NCBI GenBank assembly: GCA_902489135.1
Contig: CABTYW010000006.1
Location: forward strand, 1 to 46,914
Reading direction: 5' to 3'
Origin: an uncultured Synergistaceae bacterium
Lineage (GTDB): Bacteria; Synergistota; Synergistia; Synergistales; Dethiosulfovibrionaceae
Length of the DNA stretch: 46,914 nucleotides
The first letter of the stretch is position 1. Each line of letters starts with the position of its first letter. A program made the translations under genes and the position numbers. Below, piece by piece: positions 8,021-16,014 of this stretch. The notes under the pieces were generated by a model. It saw nothing but the letters and a program-made list of their open reading frames with translations, searched no databases and was not told the origin of the DNA.

Positions 8021-9145
8021 TTGGAAAATCTTTTCAACGGCTTTCTCGCGCTCACCTGGCAGCAAATGGTCATGATGGGCGTGGGCGGCCTTCTGATTTA
8101 CCTGGCGGTGGTCAAGGAATATGAGCCGTCGCTGCTGCTTCCCATGGGATTTGGAACTCTTCTGGTGAATATTCCCATGACGGCGGCGCTGACGCAGGCG
8201 ACAAACGGCACGGTCATTCCCGGTGCCGTCAGCGTGCTTTTCGACGCGGGCATCGCCAACGAGATGTTTCCTCTGCTGATTTTCATCGGCATCGGCGCCA
8301 TGATGGATTTCTCGCCCATGATCGAACGGCCCGTGTACGCCCTCTTCGGTCTCACCGCTCAGGCGGGCATTTTTCTCACCATGGGGCTGGCCATGTTGCT
8401 GGGCTTCGGCGTCAAAGAGGCGGCTTCCATCGGCATTATCGGCGCCGCCGACGGTCCTACGTCCATTTATGTATCCACGCGCTTTGCGCCGCACCTGCTG
8501 GGCCCCATCTCCGTGGCGGCTTACTCGTATATGTCGCTGGTGCCCGTCATTCAGCCGCCGGTTATCCGCCTTCTGACCACGAAGCGCGAGCGCGCCATCA
8601 ACATGCCCGCCTCTGCGGCGCGCCGCGTGAGTAAAAGAACCCGCGTGCTTTTCCCCATCATCGTCACTGTGGCAGTGGGAATTTTCGCGCCCTCGTCGTC
8701 GACGCTCATCGGCTTTCTCATGTTCGGCAATCTGCTCCGCGAGAGCGGCGTGGTGCGCCGCCTGTCTGAATCGGCGCAGAACGAACTGGCCAACATCGTC
8801 ACCATCATGCTGGGACTGGGCATTTCCTGCACCATGACGGGCGACCGCTTTTTGCGCTCCGACACGCTGATGATTCTGGCCATGGGACTCGTCGCCTTCG
8901 TACTTGACACGGCGGGGGGGGTGCTCAGCGCCAAAGCCATTAACATGTTCTCCAGGCACAAGATCAATCCCGCCGTGGGAGCCGCTGGCATTTCGGCCTT
9001 TCCCATGGCCTCGCGTACGGTACAGCAGATGATCGCTTCGGAGCATCCGGGAACCTTCGTGCTCATGCAGGCTTCGGCGGCCAACGTGGCCGGTCAGATC
9101 GGTTCGGTGGTGTGCGGCGGCATTCTTCTGGCGCTGCTGAGCTGA
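8021..9145 (+). CDS. Na+-translocating decarboxylase beta subunit (OadB/GcdB/MmdB family)
   Basis: The 374-aa hydrophobic protein is the membrane subunit that couples decarboxylation of a carboxyl-biotin to Na+ export in oxaloacetate, methylmalonyl-CoA or glutaconyl-CoA decarboxylases. It has several transmembrane segments and the signature GAADGPTSIY (D144, the equivalent of the essential Asp of the family) and APHLLGPISVAAYSYM followed by VIQPP. The start is TTG 8021, where GGGAGGAG lies 8 bases upstream and the homology begins; ATG 7964 lies inside msrA. No alpha, gamma or biotin-carrier gene is nearby, so partners must be encoded elsewhere or the subunit acts alone. A strong terminator follows. 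Confidence 0.9.
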   Translation: MENLFNGFLALTWQQMVMMGVGGLLIYLAVVKEYEPSLLLPMGFGTLLVNIPMTAALTQATNGTVIPGAVSVLFDAGIANEMFPLLIFIGIGAMMDFSPMIERPVYALFGLTAQAGIFLTMGLAMLLGFGVKEAASIGIIGAADGPTSIYVSTRFAPHLLGPISVAAYSYMSLVPVIQPPVIRLLTTKRERAINMPASAARRVSKRTRVLFPIIVTVAVGIFAPSSSTLIGFLMFGNLLRESGVVRRLSESAQNELANIVTIMLGLGISCTMTGDRFLRSDTLMILAMGLVAFVLDTAGGVLSAKAINMFSRHKINPAVGAAGISAFPMASRTVQQMIASEHPGTFVLMQASAANVAGQIGSVVCGGILLALLS

Positions 9146-9153
9146 CCACGGGT

Positions 9154-9189
9154 GAGCTTCTTTTCCTGCTGAAGAGAAGCTCTTTTTTT
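9154..9189 (+). terminator. Intrinsic terminator after the oadB-like gene
   Basis: GAGCTTCTTTTC (9154-9165) pairs with GAAGAGAAGCTC (9171-9182) with one G-U pair, then seven T. Confidence 0.88.
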
Positions 9190-9261
9190 ATAGAGGCGCT
9201 TCATTGGCGCAGCGAGGCTCGAAGTGCAATGCCTTCTGATTTGACAGGAGAGGAAACGAAC

Positions 9262-10371
9262 ATGGAAAATCGTCACGGAGTCAACGACCTTTTAAGGCGC
9301 TGCGGTCTGCCGACGGGAAAACTGCCCTGCGGCCGCCGCAACACTATCGCCGACGTGGCGGGCGTGCGCATCGGTCACGTCACTCTCGCCGACGGCGATG
9401 CTCAAACGGGCGTCACGGCGCTCATTCCTGCGCCGGGCAACCTTTTTCGGGAGAAACTGACAGCGGCGTCGCAGGTGATCAACGGCTTCGGCAAGACGGC
9501 GGGGCTGGTGCAGATCGACGAGCTGGGAACGCTCGAAACGCCCATTGTCCTGACCAACACGCTCTCGGTGGGCGACTGCTGGCGCGGCCTTTCTTCATTT
9601 ATGATTGACATGGAACCCCAAATCGGCAAAAGCGCGGGAACCGTCAATCCCGTGGTGTGCGAGTGCAACGACGGATTTCTCAACGACATTCGCGCGCAGA
9701 ACGTCACGCCTCAGATGACGCTTCGGGCTCTGGAAAACGCCTCGGAGGACTTTGAACTTGGAGCCGTGGGCGCAGGACGGGGCATGAGCTGCTATCAGTT
9801 CAAGGGCGGCATCGGTTCGGCATCGAGAGTCGTCTCCGCCGGCGGGAAGGATTACGCGCTGGGCTGCCTTGTGCTGAGCAACTTCGGAGAGATGGGGGAT
9901 TTCACGCTGTGCGGTCAACCCACGGGAGAGGCCGCTTTGAAAATAATCGGCGCCGAGAAACTGAAAGAGCAGGGGTCCTGTATTGTCATCCTGGGCACCG
10001 ACGCTCCGCTGACTTCCCGTCAGCTCAAACGCCTGTGCCGACGAGCCACTGCGGGCATCACCAAAACGGGATCCATCATCGGCAACGGCAGCGGCGAAAT
10101 CGCCATCGCCTTTTCGACGGCGCAGCGCATTCCCTTCGACGCCAAGGGCGAACTTCAGCTTCGTTCAGTCAGCGACGCCCACGCCAATCTTTTTTTCCGC
10201 GCGGTCATCGAATCGGTGAACGACGCCGTTCTGTCGTCCATGCTGGCATCCCCCGACGTCACGGGATTTATGGGACACCGGAGATTTTCGCTGGCACATT
10301 TTGCGGGACGCATTCCCGGCTTGCCCCAAGGGAGCTCTTTCCAGGGGACAGACGGTGACGCAGTGCTGTAA
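9262..10371 (+). CDS. P1-family (S58/DmpA-like) aminopeptidase
   Basis: The 369-aa protein matches the DmpA / L-aminopeptidase D-esterase family, which are N-terminal nucleophile hydrolases that self-cleave before a Ser or Thr. The N-terminal part has GVRIGHVTL, GVTALIPAPGN and TNTLSVG; CECNDGFLND follows. The expected cleavage site is in FKGGIGSASR, between Gly185 and Ser186, which would become the nucleophile. It would hydrolyse short peptides or amino-acid amides and esters. The start is ATG 9262, preceded by AGGAGAGG; the open frame further upstream belongs to the previous gene and its terminator. A D-aminopeptidase specificity is possible but cannot be read from sequence. Confidence 0.88.
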   Translation: MENRHGVNDLLRRCGLPTGKLPCGRRNTIADVAGVRIGHVTLADGDAQTGVTALIPAPGNLFREKLTAASQVINGFGKTAGLVQIDELGTLETPIVLTNTLSVGDCWRGLSSFMIDMEPQIGKSAGTVNPVVCECNDGFLNDIRAQNVTPQMTLRALENASEDFELGAVGAGRGMSCYQFKGGIGSASRVVSAGGKDYALGCLVLSNFGEMGDFTLCGQPTGEAALKIIGAEKLKEQGSCIVILGTDAPLTSRQLKRLCRRATAGITKTGSIIGNGSGEIAIAFSTAQRIPFDAKGELQLRSVSDAHANLFFRAVIESVNDAVLSSMLASPDVTGFMGHRRFSLAHFAGRIPGLPQGSSFQGTDGDAVL

Positions 10372-10540
10372 GCCGTTGTCAAAGGGCATCCCCCTGAAGG
10401 GAACTGCGCCGCGTTTTTCGCCGTCCCCAGCCCATGGGAACAATCAACGGCCATTCATGGCGGCTTTTGACTCGCCGCTTCATCGGCCGCCGGAAAATGT
10501 CTCCGCTTTTTGAAATTCAGAAAGAACGGGAGCTGAAAGG

Positions 10541-11482
10541 ATGCAGGGTTTTCTGACCAATCTTGTTATTTTCATCGTCATCGGCCTGGGCTGGCTGATG
10601 AAAAAGCGGAAAATTTTGACGGACGCCGGGCTCAAAGATATCAACGCCATGCTCTTCACGCTGCTGATGCCCGTCAGTTTCTTTCGATCCGGACTGGGCT
10701 TCAGCACGTCCATGCTCCGCGGATGGCGTTATGTCGCCGTTCTGCTGGGCGGCACCGCAGCCTGCACCCTCTTTTTATGGTTCTTTTCGAAAGTCGGTCA
10801 AAGCGATGCGAAGCGCCGCGCCGTCTCACTGCTCACGGGAATTCGCCCCAATCTTATTTTCATCGGACTTCCCATTATGACGCTCTGGCTCGGCGAGGCG
10901 GGCAGCGAAGCTCAGGTGCTCTATATCGCCGTTTGCACGCCCTACGCCAATATCGTCCCGCTGCTTTTGGCCCAGGTGGCCCTCAACGGCCGAACTGACG
11001 GAAAATCCATGGTCCGCGCCTGCGCTCAGACTTTTAAAAATCCCATTTTGCTGAGCGGCATTGTGGGCATCGCACTGGGCGCGGCGGGAGCGTCGGCGGT
11101 GATTCCTCCCTGGGTGATGAGAACGCTGAAGGTCCTGGGGGACTGCTCAAACGGTCTGGCGCTCATTGTCATCGGAGCGGCCCTTCGTCCTGAAGGTTTA
11201 TTGAAGGACATCCGCGCCGCCTGGCTCGACATGCTGATGAAGCTCTTCATTCATCCGGCCTTCATTATGGCCGCTTTTACGCTTTCTCCCATTGAAAACG
11301 CGCTGCTGATGCGCGCCGCCGTGGTAGCTTCGGCGGTATCGCCGGCCTTCAACTGCTATATTCTCGCCCGAGGCTTCGGCATGGACGGCGACTACGCGGC
11401 CATGCTCGTGGCGTCGTCAACGCTGCTGTGCATGGTCACCACACTGTTCTGGATGACTCTGACCTCCGCTGTTTTCATCTGA
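10541..11482 (+). CDS. AEC-family permease (auxin efflux carrier type)
   Basis: The 313-aa integral membrane protein has about ten hydrophobic segments in two halves. The N-terminal half has LTNLVIFIVIGLGWLMKKRKILTDAG and a conserved LFTLLMPVSFF break. The C-terminal half contains HPAFIMAAF and SPAFNCYILARGFG. The family exports or imports small carboxylates; bacterial members include malonate, malate and lactate carriers. A GGGAGCTGAAAGG ribosome site precedes the ATG. It follows the P1 peptidase by 169 bases with no terminator between, so cotranscription is possible. Its last 66 bases overlap the opposite-strand metallopeptidase gene. The substrate is unknown. Confidence 0.85.
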   Translation: MQGFLTNLVIFIVIGLGWLMKKRKILTDAGLKDINAMLFTLLMPVSFFRSGLGFSTSMLRGWRYVAVLLGGTAACTLFLWFFSKVGQSDAKRRAVSLLTGIRPNLIFIGLPIMTLWLGEAGSEAQVLYIAVCTPYANIVPLLLAQVALNGRTDGKSMVRACAQTFKNPILLSGIVGIALGAAGASAVIPPWVMRTLKVLGDCSNGLALIVIGAALRPEGLLKDIRAAWLDMLMKLFIHPAFIMAAFTLSPIENALLMRAAVVASAVSPAFNCYILARGFGMDGDYAAMLVASSTLLCMVTTLFWMTLTSAVFI

Positions 11483-12202
11483 CGGGCTCTCAGGAAAAAG
11501 ATCGCCGCGCAGGAGCTTTCGGCGCGCTCTCCAATCGGGAAGGCAGGAGGCCACACCGTTCCAAAACGCCTCGGAGTGGTTGGGGACTATGAGATGGCAC
11601 AGCTCATGCACAACCACGTACTCAAGGCAGCGACGGTCTTTGCCCGTCAGTTTTAAATTGAAGCACAGACGATGGGTTCTGACGCTGCAGCTTCCCCATC
11701 GCCCCGTCATGTCTTTGATCCTCCAGCCCAACGGATGAACGTTCAGCGCGGATTGCCACTGCGCAAGAAGGGGAATGAGCGCCTCGCGAAGCTGAGATCG
11801 TAAAAAGACTTCCATCAGCGCTCGGCGTTCTTTTTCGGTGCCGTGCCGGGGAGCGCGCAGAAGAAGGGTCCGTCCGGCAACGGTCACGCCCCAGGGACCT
11901 TCCGGAAGGACGCTCAGCGTCATCGTTTTTCCCCAGAGCGGAAGTGTCGCGCCGTCGTCGACCGGAAAGCGCCCGCCGCTTTGCCCCTGAAGGTGCATGG
12001 CAAGCCACCGGGCGTGAGATGTCACAAATCCATCGATGGCCCGGTCCGACGTGGAAAGAGGACAGCTGACGCGAGGCGTGGCGTGGAGACTCACCGAAAG
12101 GTACATGTTTTTCTGCTTCTTCCGAAGGATCATAACGGAAAAACCGCAGATCTCGCGCCGTTCAACCGACTGTACGCGTTCCTTCCAGCCCATGCAGCTC
12201 AC
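11417..12202 (-). CDS. YgjP/DUF45-family zinc metallopeptidase-like protein
   Basis: The 261-aa protein belongs to the YgjP (DUF45, M48-like) group. It has the zinc motif VVVHELCHLIVPNH (H199, E200, H203) and a following H209, with the family-typical GRWGSCS and LEYVVVHE segments. Gene-level function is poorly known in the family. The GTG at 12202 is favoured because GGGAGG lies 7 bases before it; ATG 12193 is the alternative and changes only three residues. It is convergent with the AEC permease and overlaps it by 66 bases tail to tail. Upstream it is divergent from cdd, whose start is only 67 bases away, so their promoters must be close together or overlapping. Confidence 0.85.
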   Translation of the reverse strand: MSCMGWKERVQSVERREICGFSVMILRKKQKNMYLSVSLHATPRVSCPLSTSDRAIDGFVTSHARWLAMHLQGQSGGRFPVDDGATLPLWGKTMTLSVLPEGPWGVTVAGRTLLLRAPRHGTEKERRALMEVFLRSQLREALIPLLAQWQSALNVHPLGWRIKDMTGRWGSCSVRTHRLCFNLKLTGKDRRCLEYVVVHELCHLIVPNHSEAFWNGVASCLPDWRARRKLLRGDLFPESPSDENSGGQSHPEQCGDHAQQR

Positions 12203-12269
12203 CCTCTCGCCTCCCAGTGTATCACGGAGCGGGCGCCGTGGAAAGTTCTCAGAAAGGGGAGATCCTCCC

Positions 12270-13043
12270 GTGAATTCCGTTTCTTTTCAAAAATCATTGC
12301 GATACCTTGACCCTGAGCTGCCCCGGGAGGAGCGCCTTCTGAAGCTTTCGGCCTTTCTCGAAGAGGCCCGACAGCTGGCCGCCGTTCCCGTCAGCGGCTT
12401 TCGCGTGGGAGCGGCGGCGCTGTCGCCTTCGGGAGCCGTTTATCTGGGAGCCAATCAGGAATTTGCCGGTCTGCCGCTGAATTTTACCGTCCACGCCGAG
12501 CAGGCGGCCATGGTCAACGCACGAAGTCACGGAGAAAAAAAGCTTATCGCTGTGGCGGTCTCGTCATCGCCCTGCGGGCACTGCCGCCAATTTTTGCAGG
12601 AACTGAGAGCTCCGTTGACCATTTTCGTTAACGGACAGGCCAAAGAATTGTCTTACTATCTGCCTCAGGGCTTCACTCTGGACTCATCCGGCAAAAATTT
12701 GCTGTCGGACGGTGCGCCGATTGAGACGAATTCTGCGGAAGAAGCCGCCGCCGAAAGTGCCCGACGCAGCTATTCTCCCTATACGGGCACACGAAGCGGC
12801 ATGGCTTTGCAGTGCGGATCGGGAAAAATTTACGCCGGAAGTCTGCTTGAAAGCGCGGCCTACAATCCCACGCTGACAGCCCTTCAGTGTGCCCTGACTC
12901 TTCGCGCGCTGGAAAATGCTTCCGATCCCGTCGAAACCGCCGTTTTGGCGGAATGCGGAAAAACGCCTCTGACCCCGCTCTTCCGGTCTCTCATGGTGAA
13001 AATTGCCCCCTCTGCGCAGCTGCACATCGTCACAATACGATAA
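12270..13043 (+). CDS. cdd: Cytidine deaminase (two-domain type)
   Basis: The enzyme deaminates cytidine and deoxycytidine to uridine and deoxyuridine in pyrimidine salvage. The catalytic domain has the zinc and proton-shuttle motif HAEQAA (H75, E77) and PCGHC (C102, C105). A second, zinc-free CDA-like domain follows (SYSPYTGTRSGMALQCG ... SAAYNPTLTALQCAL), so this is the long E. coli-type enzyme, at 257 aa slightly shorter than the usual 290. GTG 12270 is chosen because GGGGAG lies 8 bases upstream; the open frame back to 12036 runs through the divergent gene and shows no homology. No clear terminator follows directly. Confidence 0.92.
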   Translation: MNSVSFQKSLRYLDPELPREERLLKLSAFLEEARQLAAVPVSGFRVGAAALSPSGAVYLGANQEFAGLPLNFTVHAEQAAMVNARSHGEKKLIAVAVSSSPCGHCRQFLQELRAPLTIFVNGQAKELSYYLPQGFTLDSSGKNLLSDGAPIETNSAEEAAAESARRSYSPYTGTRSGMALQCGSGKIYAGSLLESAAYNPTLTALQCALTLRALENASDPVETAVLAECGKTPLTPLFRSLMVKIAPSAQLHIVTIR

Positions 13044-13094
13044 AAAAACTCCCCAAAGATCAAGGGAAATCCCTCCAGGAACCCTTTGACAGCC

Positions 13095-13200
13095 GTAGGT
13101 TTCGTTATGAAATTTCAACCGGAAAACGCCCGAAAACGACTTCCATCGTAGGTTTCGTTATGAAATTTCAACCGGAAAACGCCCGAAAACGACTTCCATC
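13095..13200. repeat. Perfect 53-bp tandem direct repeat, two copies
   Basis: Positions 13095-13147 and 13148-13200 are identical, base for base, with no spacer. Each unit begins GTAGGTTTCGTTATG and contains the palindrome GAAATTTC. The second copy ends 5 bases before a parS site. Confidence 0.9.
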
Positions 13201-13205
13201 TAAAA

Positions 13206-13221
13206 TGTTCCACGTGGAACA
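13206..13221. other. parS site 1 (ParB-binding centromere)
   Basis: TGTTCCACGTGGAACA is a perfect 16-bp palindrome. It fits the general bacterial parS consensus TGTTNCACGTGNAACA. Confidence 0.92.
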
Positions 13222-13304
13222 TTTGCTGAGGGTAAAAAATTACCCCATTTTAACGCCGACATTGGTAAGGGCGTTTCATAGCGTTTTAAAGCCCCTTGAA
13301 GAAA

Positions 13305-13320
13305 TGTTCCACGTGGAACA
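13305..13320. other. parS site 2 (ParB-binding centromere)
   Basis: Identical to site 1 (TGTTCCACGTGGAACA), 99 bases further on. The two sites bracket a short AT-rich piece. Confidence 0.92.
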
Positions 13321-13349
13321 TTTCTTCATAAACCCTCAGAAATACTCCC

Positions 13350-13386
13350 AAAAGGGCGGATAAATGAAAAATTTATCCGCCCTTTT
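13350..13386. terminator. Perfect bidirectional terminator-like hairpin without an adjacent gene
   Basis: AAAAGGGCGGATAAAT (13350-13365) pairs with ATTTATCCGCCCTTTT (13371-13386) over 16 bp with a 5-base loop. It would have T and A tails in both directions. The nearest genes end at 13043 (cdd, plus) and 15194 (minus). Confidence 0.75.
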
Positions 13387-15155
13387 GCTGTCCGCACCTT
13401 GCAATGTCCCTGGAGCTTAACGCTTTATTCCAAAATAAGTCTTTTTGATTTTTGCAAAAACCGCTTCAATCGGACTCGGTCGGTTAAACTGACAATCTCA
13501 CCTGTCAAAATCAAAAGCTCAATAGTTTTTACAAAACTACGCCGTCCGCCGACGACTGCGGCTGCTCCAAGAAAGATCTGTCACCGAAACAGATTTTATC
13601 CGCCACTTTTGACGTCGAAAAACTTCTTCAAATTGAACGACGAACAAACGCGTGATGACAAACAAGCCGCGCAAGAGGACCGCTAAACTCGCGGGCCATG
13701 TGCCGCTTGAATCGAGTTCACCGATCCTCTCGCTTTCCACGGCAAAAGTGCGCGCCTGAGATGTGAGGGGGCTCTCAAGAAAAGAATTTTTTCATGTTCT
13801 TTTGTCGATGGGGCGCGTCGCTGCCACGACCTCGGCATATGTTGTGCCCAGGCTCTTCCCCATGACCGCGAAAGTTGCCGCCGGAAGACCGCCATGTGTC
13901 ATTGCATGGGACTACATGAAGAACCCCGTGCGTATCCTTACACCGGCTCCTCCTCTGGAGATGGCGGTGCCTGAAAATTCTTTAAGGCATCCCTTCGTGC
14001 CCAGTCCTGACGGCGACGGTGCCTGTTTGTTTGAGTTGGCGAAAGCAGCGGCATGAGCCGAAAATCTTTCCGCCCTTTGCCGGCTTCAAGGGCAATTCAG
14101 CGTGTATTTTAACATGCCGGCGTTTTTGGAAAATGGCGGCGATGCGCCACTGCCTTCTTTGAAAACTCCGAAAACAATGCCCGCGTGGCGGCGCTATCGT
14201 TTTTTGTCCGTGAAAGCGGCTGGGGGATTTTTCGCTGTCCGCTTTCACTGAAGTTCTTTCACAGAATGGGCACAAATTTTCTCGCCCAAAAGCATGAGCG
14301 CAGCGGCAGCTCAGGCGGCGTGAGTGAGGTTGTCGAATTTTGATGAAGTTGAACGCTCCCACAAAGCCCCAACGTTTCCTTCCATCTTTCCGTACCGACT
14401 TCCCTACGGAAGAAGAAAAGTTCGACGGTTTCGCCCTTAAAACCCGGCTTCCCAATTTCCCTTCAATCAAAGAAGGCTGTCCCGTTTTATCCCGAAGTCG
14501 CGGCAAAAGGAAGTTCCTGTCGGGCAAGATTTAACGTCACGGAGCGAGACGTTTAGCCTCAGAAAAAAGAGGGGAGGGGAATCCGGTCATTTTCCTCAAT
14601 ACAAGGCCCTTGGCCACGCCATACTATGTCACTGCATCGACGACATTGATTGGCGCCGGCGCCCCTTCACATGAACAGGCACTCGCCTGAGACCATGATG
14701 AGCTGAGGTGTCCACAAAAGAGAAAAAATTTTTCGACCGGTTGGTTTCCGAAAGATCTTCTCGTAAAACCTTTTTTTGCTGAAATATCATTACTTTAAGC
14801 GTGTTAAACAATTCACCTTTACTGACCTTTAAAAAGGTTCGTCAAAGAATTCAAACCTCCAGTGAAACGCTTCGCTCTTTATAAAGGAAAAAGCTCTCGC
14901 TGGAACAGATCTCGAAAAGTGATGTTCTGACTGCTGCTTTGCGGTACCGTGTCCAGGAGAACCTCTGTGGCGTCGTTTTTTTTGCGTCGGGTTGAAAGAG
15001 CGACGGCCCATTGTGCAAAGAAGGCGTGAAGAAGGTTCCCCGTCTCCCACGATGAAAAAACGGAACACACGCTTTCAATGGGCTGGGAAATTCTTCAGAT
15101 CGGACGCATTGAGTGCAAAAGCCTGCCTCCAAAGCGCACCAAAGCAAAGCGCACA
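13387..15155. other. 1.8-kb stretch without a supportable gene
   Basis: Open frames exist on both strands (for example 13982-14527 and 14851-15399 minus), but they are rich in Arg, Ser and Pro, lack recognisable domains and lack good ribosome sites. Frames are short and interrupted. The region may be decayed coding DNA or an origin-proximal spacer. No tRNA or known structured RNA was recognised. Confidence 0.5.
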
Positions 15156-15190
15156 AAACGGCCGCCTCATTTGAAATGAGGCGGCCGTTT
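15156..15190 (-). terminator. Perfect hairpin terminator of the QueG-like gene
   Basis: AAACGGCCGCCTCATTT (15156-15172) pairs with AAATGAGGCGGCCGTTT (15174-15190), 17 bp, 4 bases after the stop codon of the minus-strand gene. Confidence 0.85.
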
Positions 15191-15193
15191 GTG

Positions 15194-15637
15194 TTATTCT
15201 TCCATGTTCTTCTTCCACGTGGCATCGGTAAACACCGTACCGAAGCGAACGTTCCTTCCGTAACGCGCCGTGGACAGCAGGCCCTGCGCGTCACGTGCCG
15301 CCAAACCGGCCGCCTCCGCCGCGCTGTGATCGGGAAATTCGGTGTCGGGGTTTTCGCCTTTGATCTCCAATTCCGAAAGCGATTCCGCTTTAAATCCATA
15401 GCGACGAAGAATGGCTTTCACGTGCTCCGCCAAAAAAGCAACTCTTTGATCGGCCCCAAAATACGCACGGGCGAAGTCCCAACCGCCGTCGCTCTCCGGC
15501 TCCAGCTTTACCGCCCAAGACACCACTCGGGGCAGTGCCGGATAGGGCAGTCTGTCGTCATTTAACGCTCCAAATCCCACGAGAACGGCTCCGGAATTGA
15601 GGAGATGACTTTTCAGTTCTTCACGAAGTACGCCCAT
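15194..15637 (-). CDS. Short QueG-like protein lacking the iron-sulfur half
   Basis: The 147-aa protein resembles part of the epoxyqueuosine-reductase (QueG) family. SGAVLVGFGALND lies near the N-terminus, and EAAGLAARDAQGLLSTARYGRNVRFGTVFTDA lies near the C-terminus, matching the QueG stretch that normally reads like GLGWIGKNGLL ... RVRLGTVLTD. Full QueG (300-380 aa) continues with two 4Fe-4S ferredoxin-type clusters; here there are none, and the protein contains no cysteine at all. The ribosome site AAGGAGG and the tight terminator make it a real gene rather than a fragment. Function is unknown; loss of the clusters argues against queuosine synthesis. A TATAAT on the minus strand at 15693-15698 may be its -10, but no good -35 was found. 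Confidence 0.7.
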   Translation of the reverse strand: MGVLREELKSHLLNSGAVLVGFGALNDDRLPYPALPRVVSWAVKLEPESDGGWDFARAYFGADQRVAFLAEHVKAILRRYGFKAESLSELEIKGENPDTEFPDHSAAEAAGLAARDAQGLLSTARYGRNVRFGTVFTDATWKKNMEE

Positions 15638-16014
15638 GACAAAAGCCTCCTTCTAAGCAGTTTCACCGCTGTCTTCTGTCAGTCCTGAGTTTATTATAAT
15701 ACCTTCGCCGCCAAAATGCCGTCGGGAAAATTTCTTCCTGCGCCGGCGGTCAACGCCTTTTTTGAAAGGAAAAGCAGAAAAACGCCCCTTCGACCGCGAT
15801 CTTTTCCGTCGGTCCTTTTTCGGCTGAAGGGCGGCGGAACCTTTTGCCGCGGCCCGGCGGCAAGACCGGCACAAAGCGCCGGCGCAAAGAGTGCCAGGGA
15901 AAACCGCCGAAGGCATATTCAAGAAGCCGGGAAAAAGCCTTCACAGCACTTTTTATTGATCAATTTTAGTCAACTCTTTAATCACCTTTTTAAAGTCTTC
16001 TCTGCCGAAAAATT
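15638..16014. other. Spacer without a gene
   Basis: No convincing coding frame. It contains the possible -10 for the QueG-like gene (15693-15698, minus) and an AT-rich hairpin, CGAAAAATTT / AAATTTTTCG, around 16006-16027. That hairpin overlaps the stop of the pseudouridine synthase gene and may help end its transcript. Confidence 0.45.

Noticed and set aside
13095..13200. CRISPR array
   Set aside because: The two 53-bp units are contiguous and fully identical, so there is no variable spacer; no cas gene is present.
13160..13363. Small ORF containing MFHVEH twice
   Set aside because: MFHVEH is just the translation of the parS palindrome. The two repeat units differ in frame because 53 is not a multiple of 3, and there is no ribosome site or domain.
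13982..14527. 181-aa minus-strand gene
   Set aside because: Arg- and Ser-rich, no recognisable domain and no clear ribosome site.
15210..15225. Fourth parS-like site
   Set aside because: TCTTCCACGTGGCATC matches only 12 of 16 positions and lies inside the QueG-like coding region.
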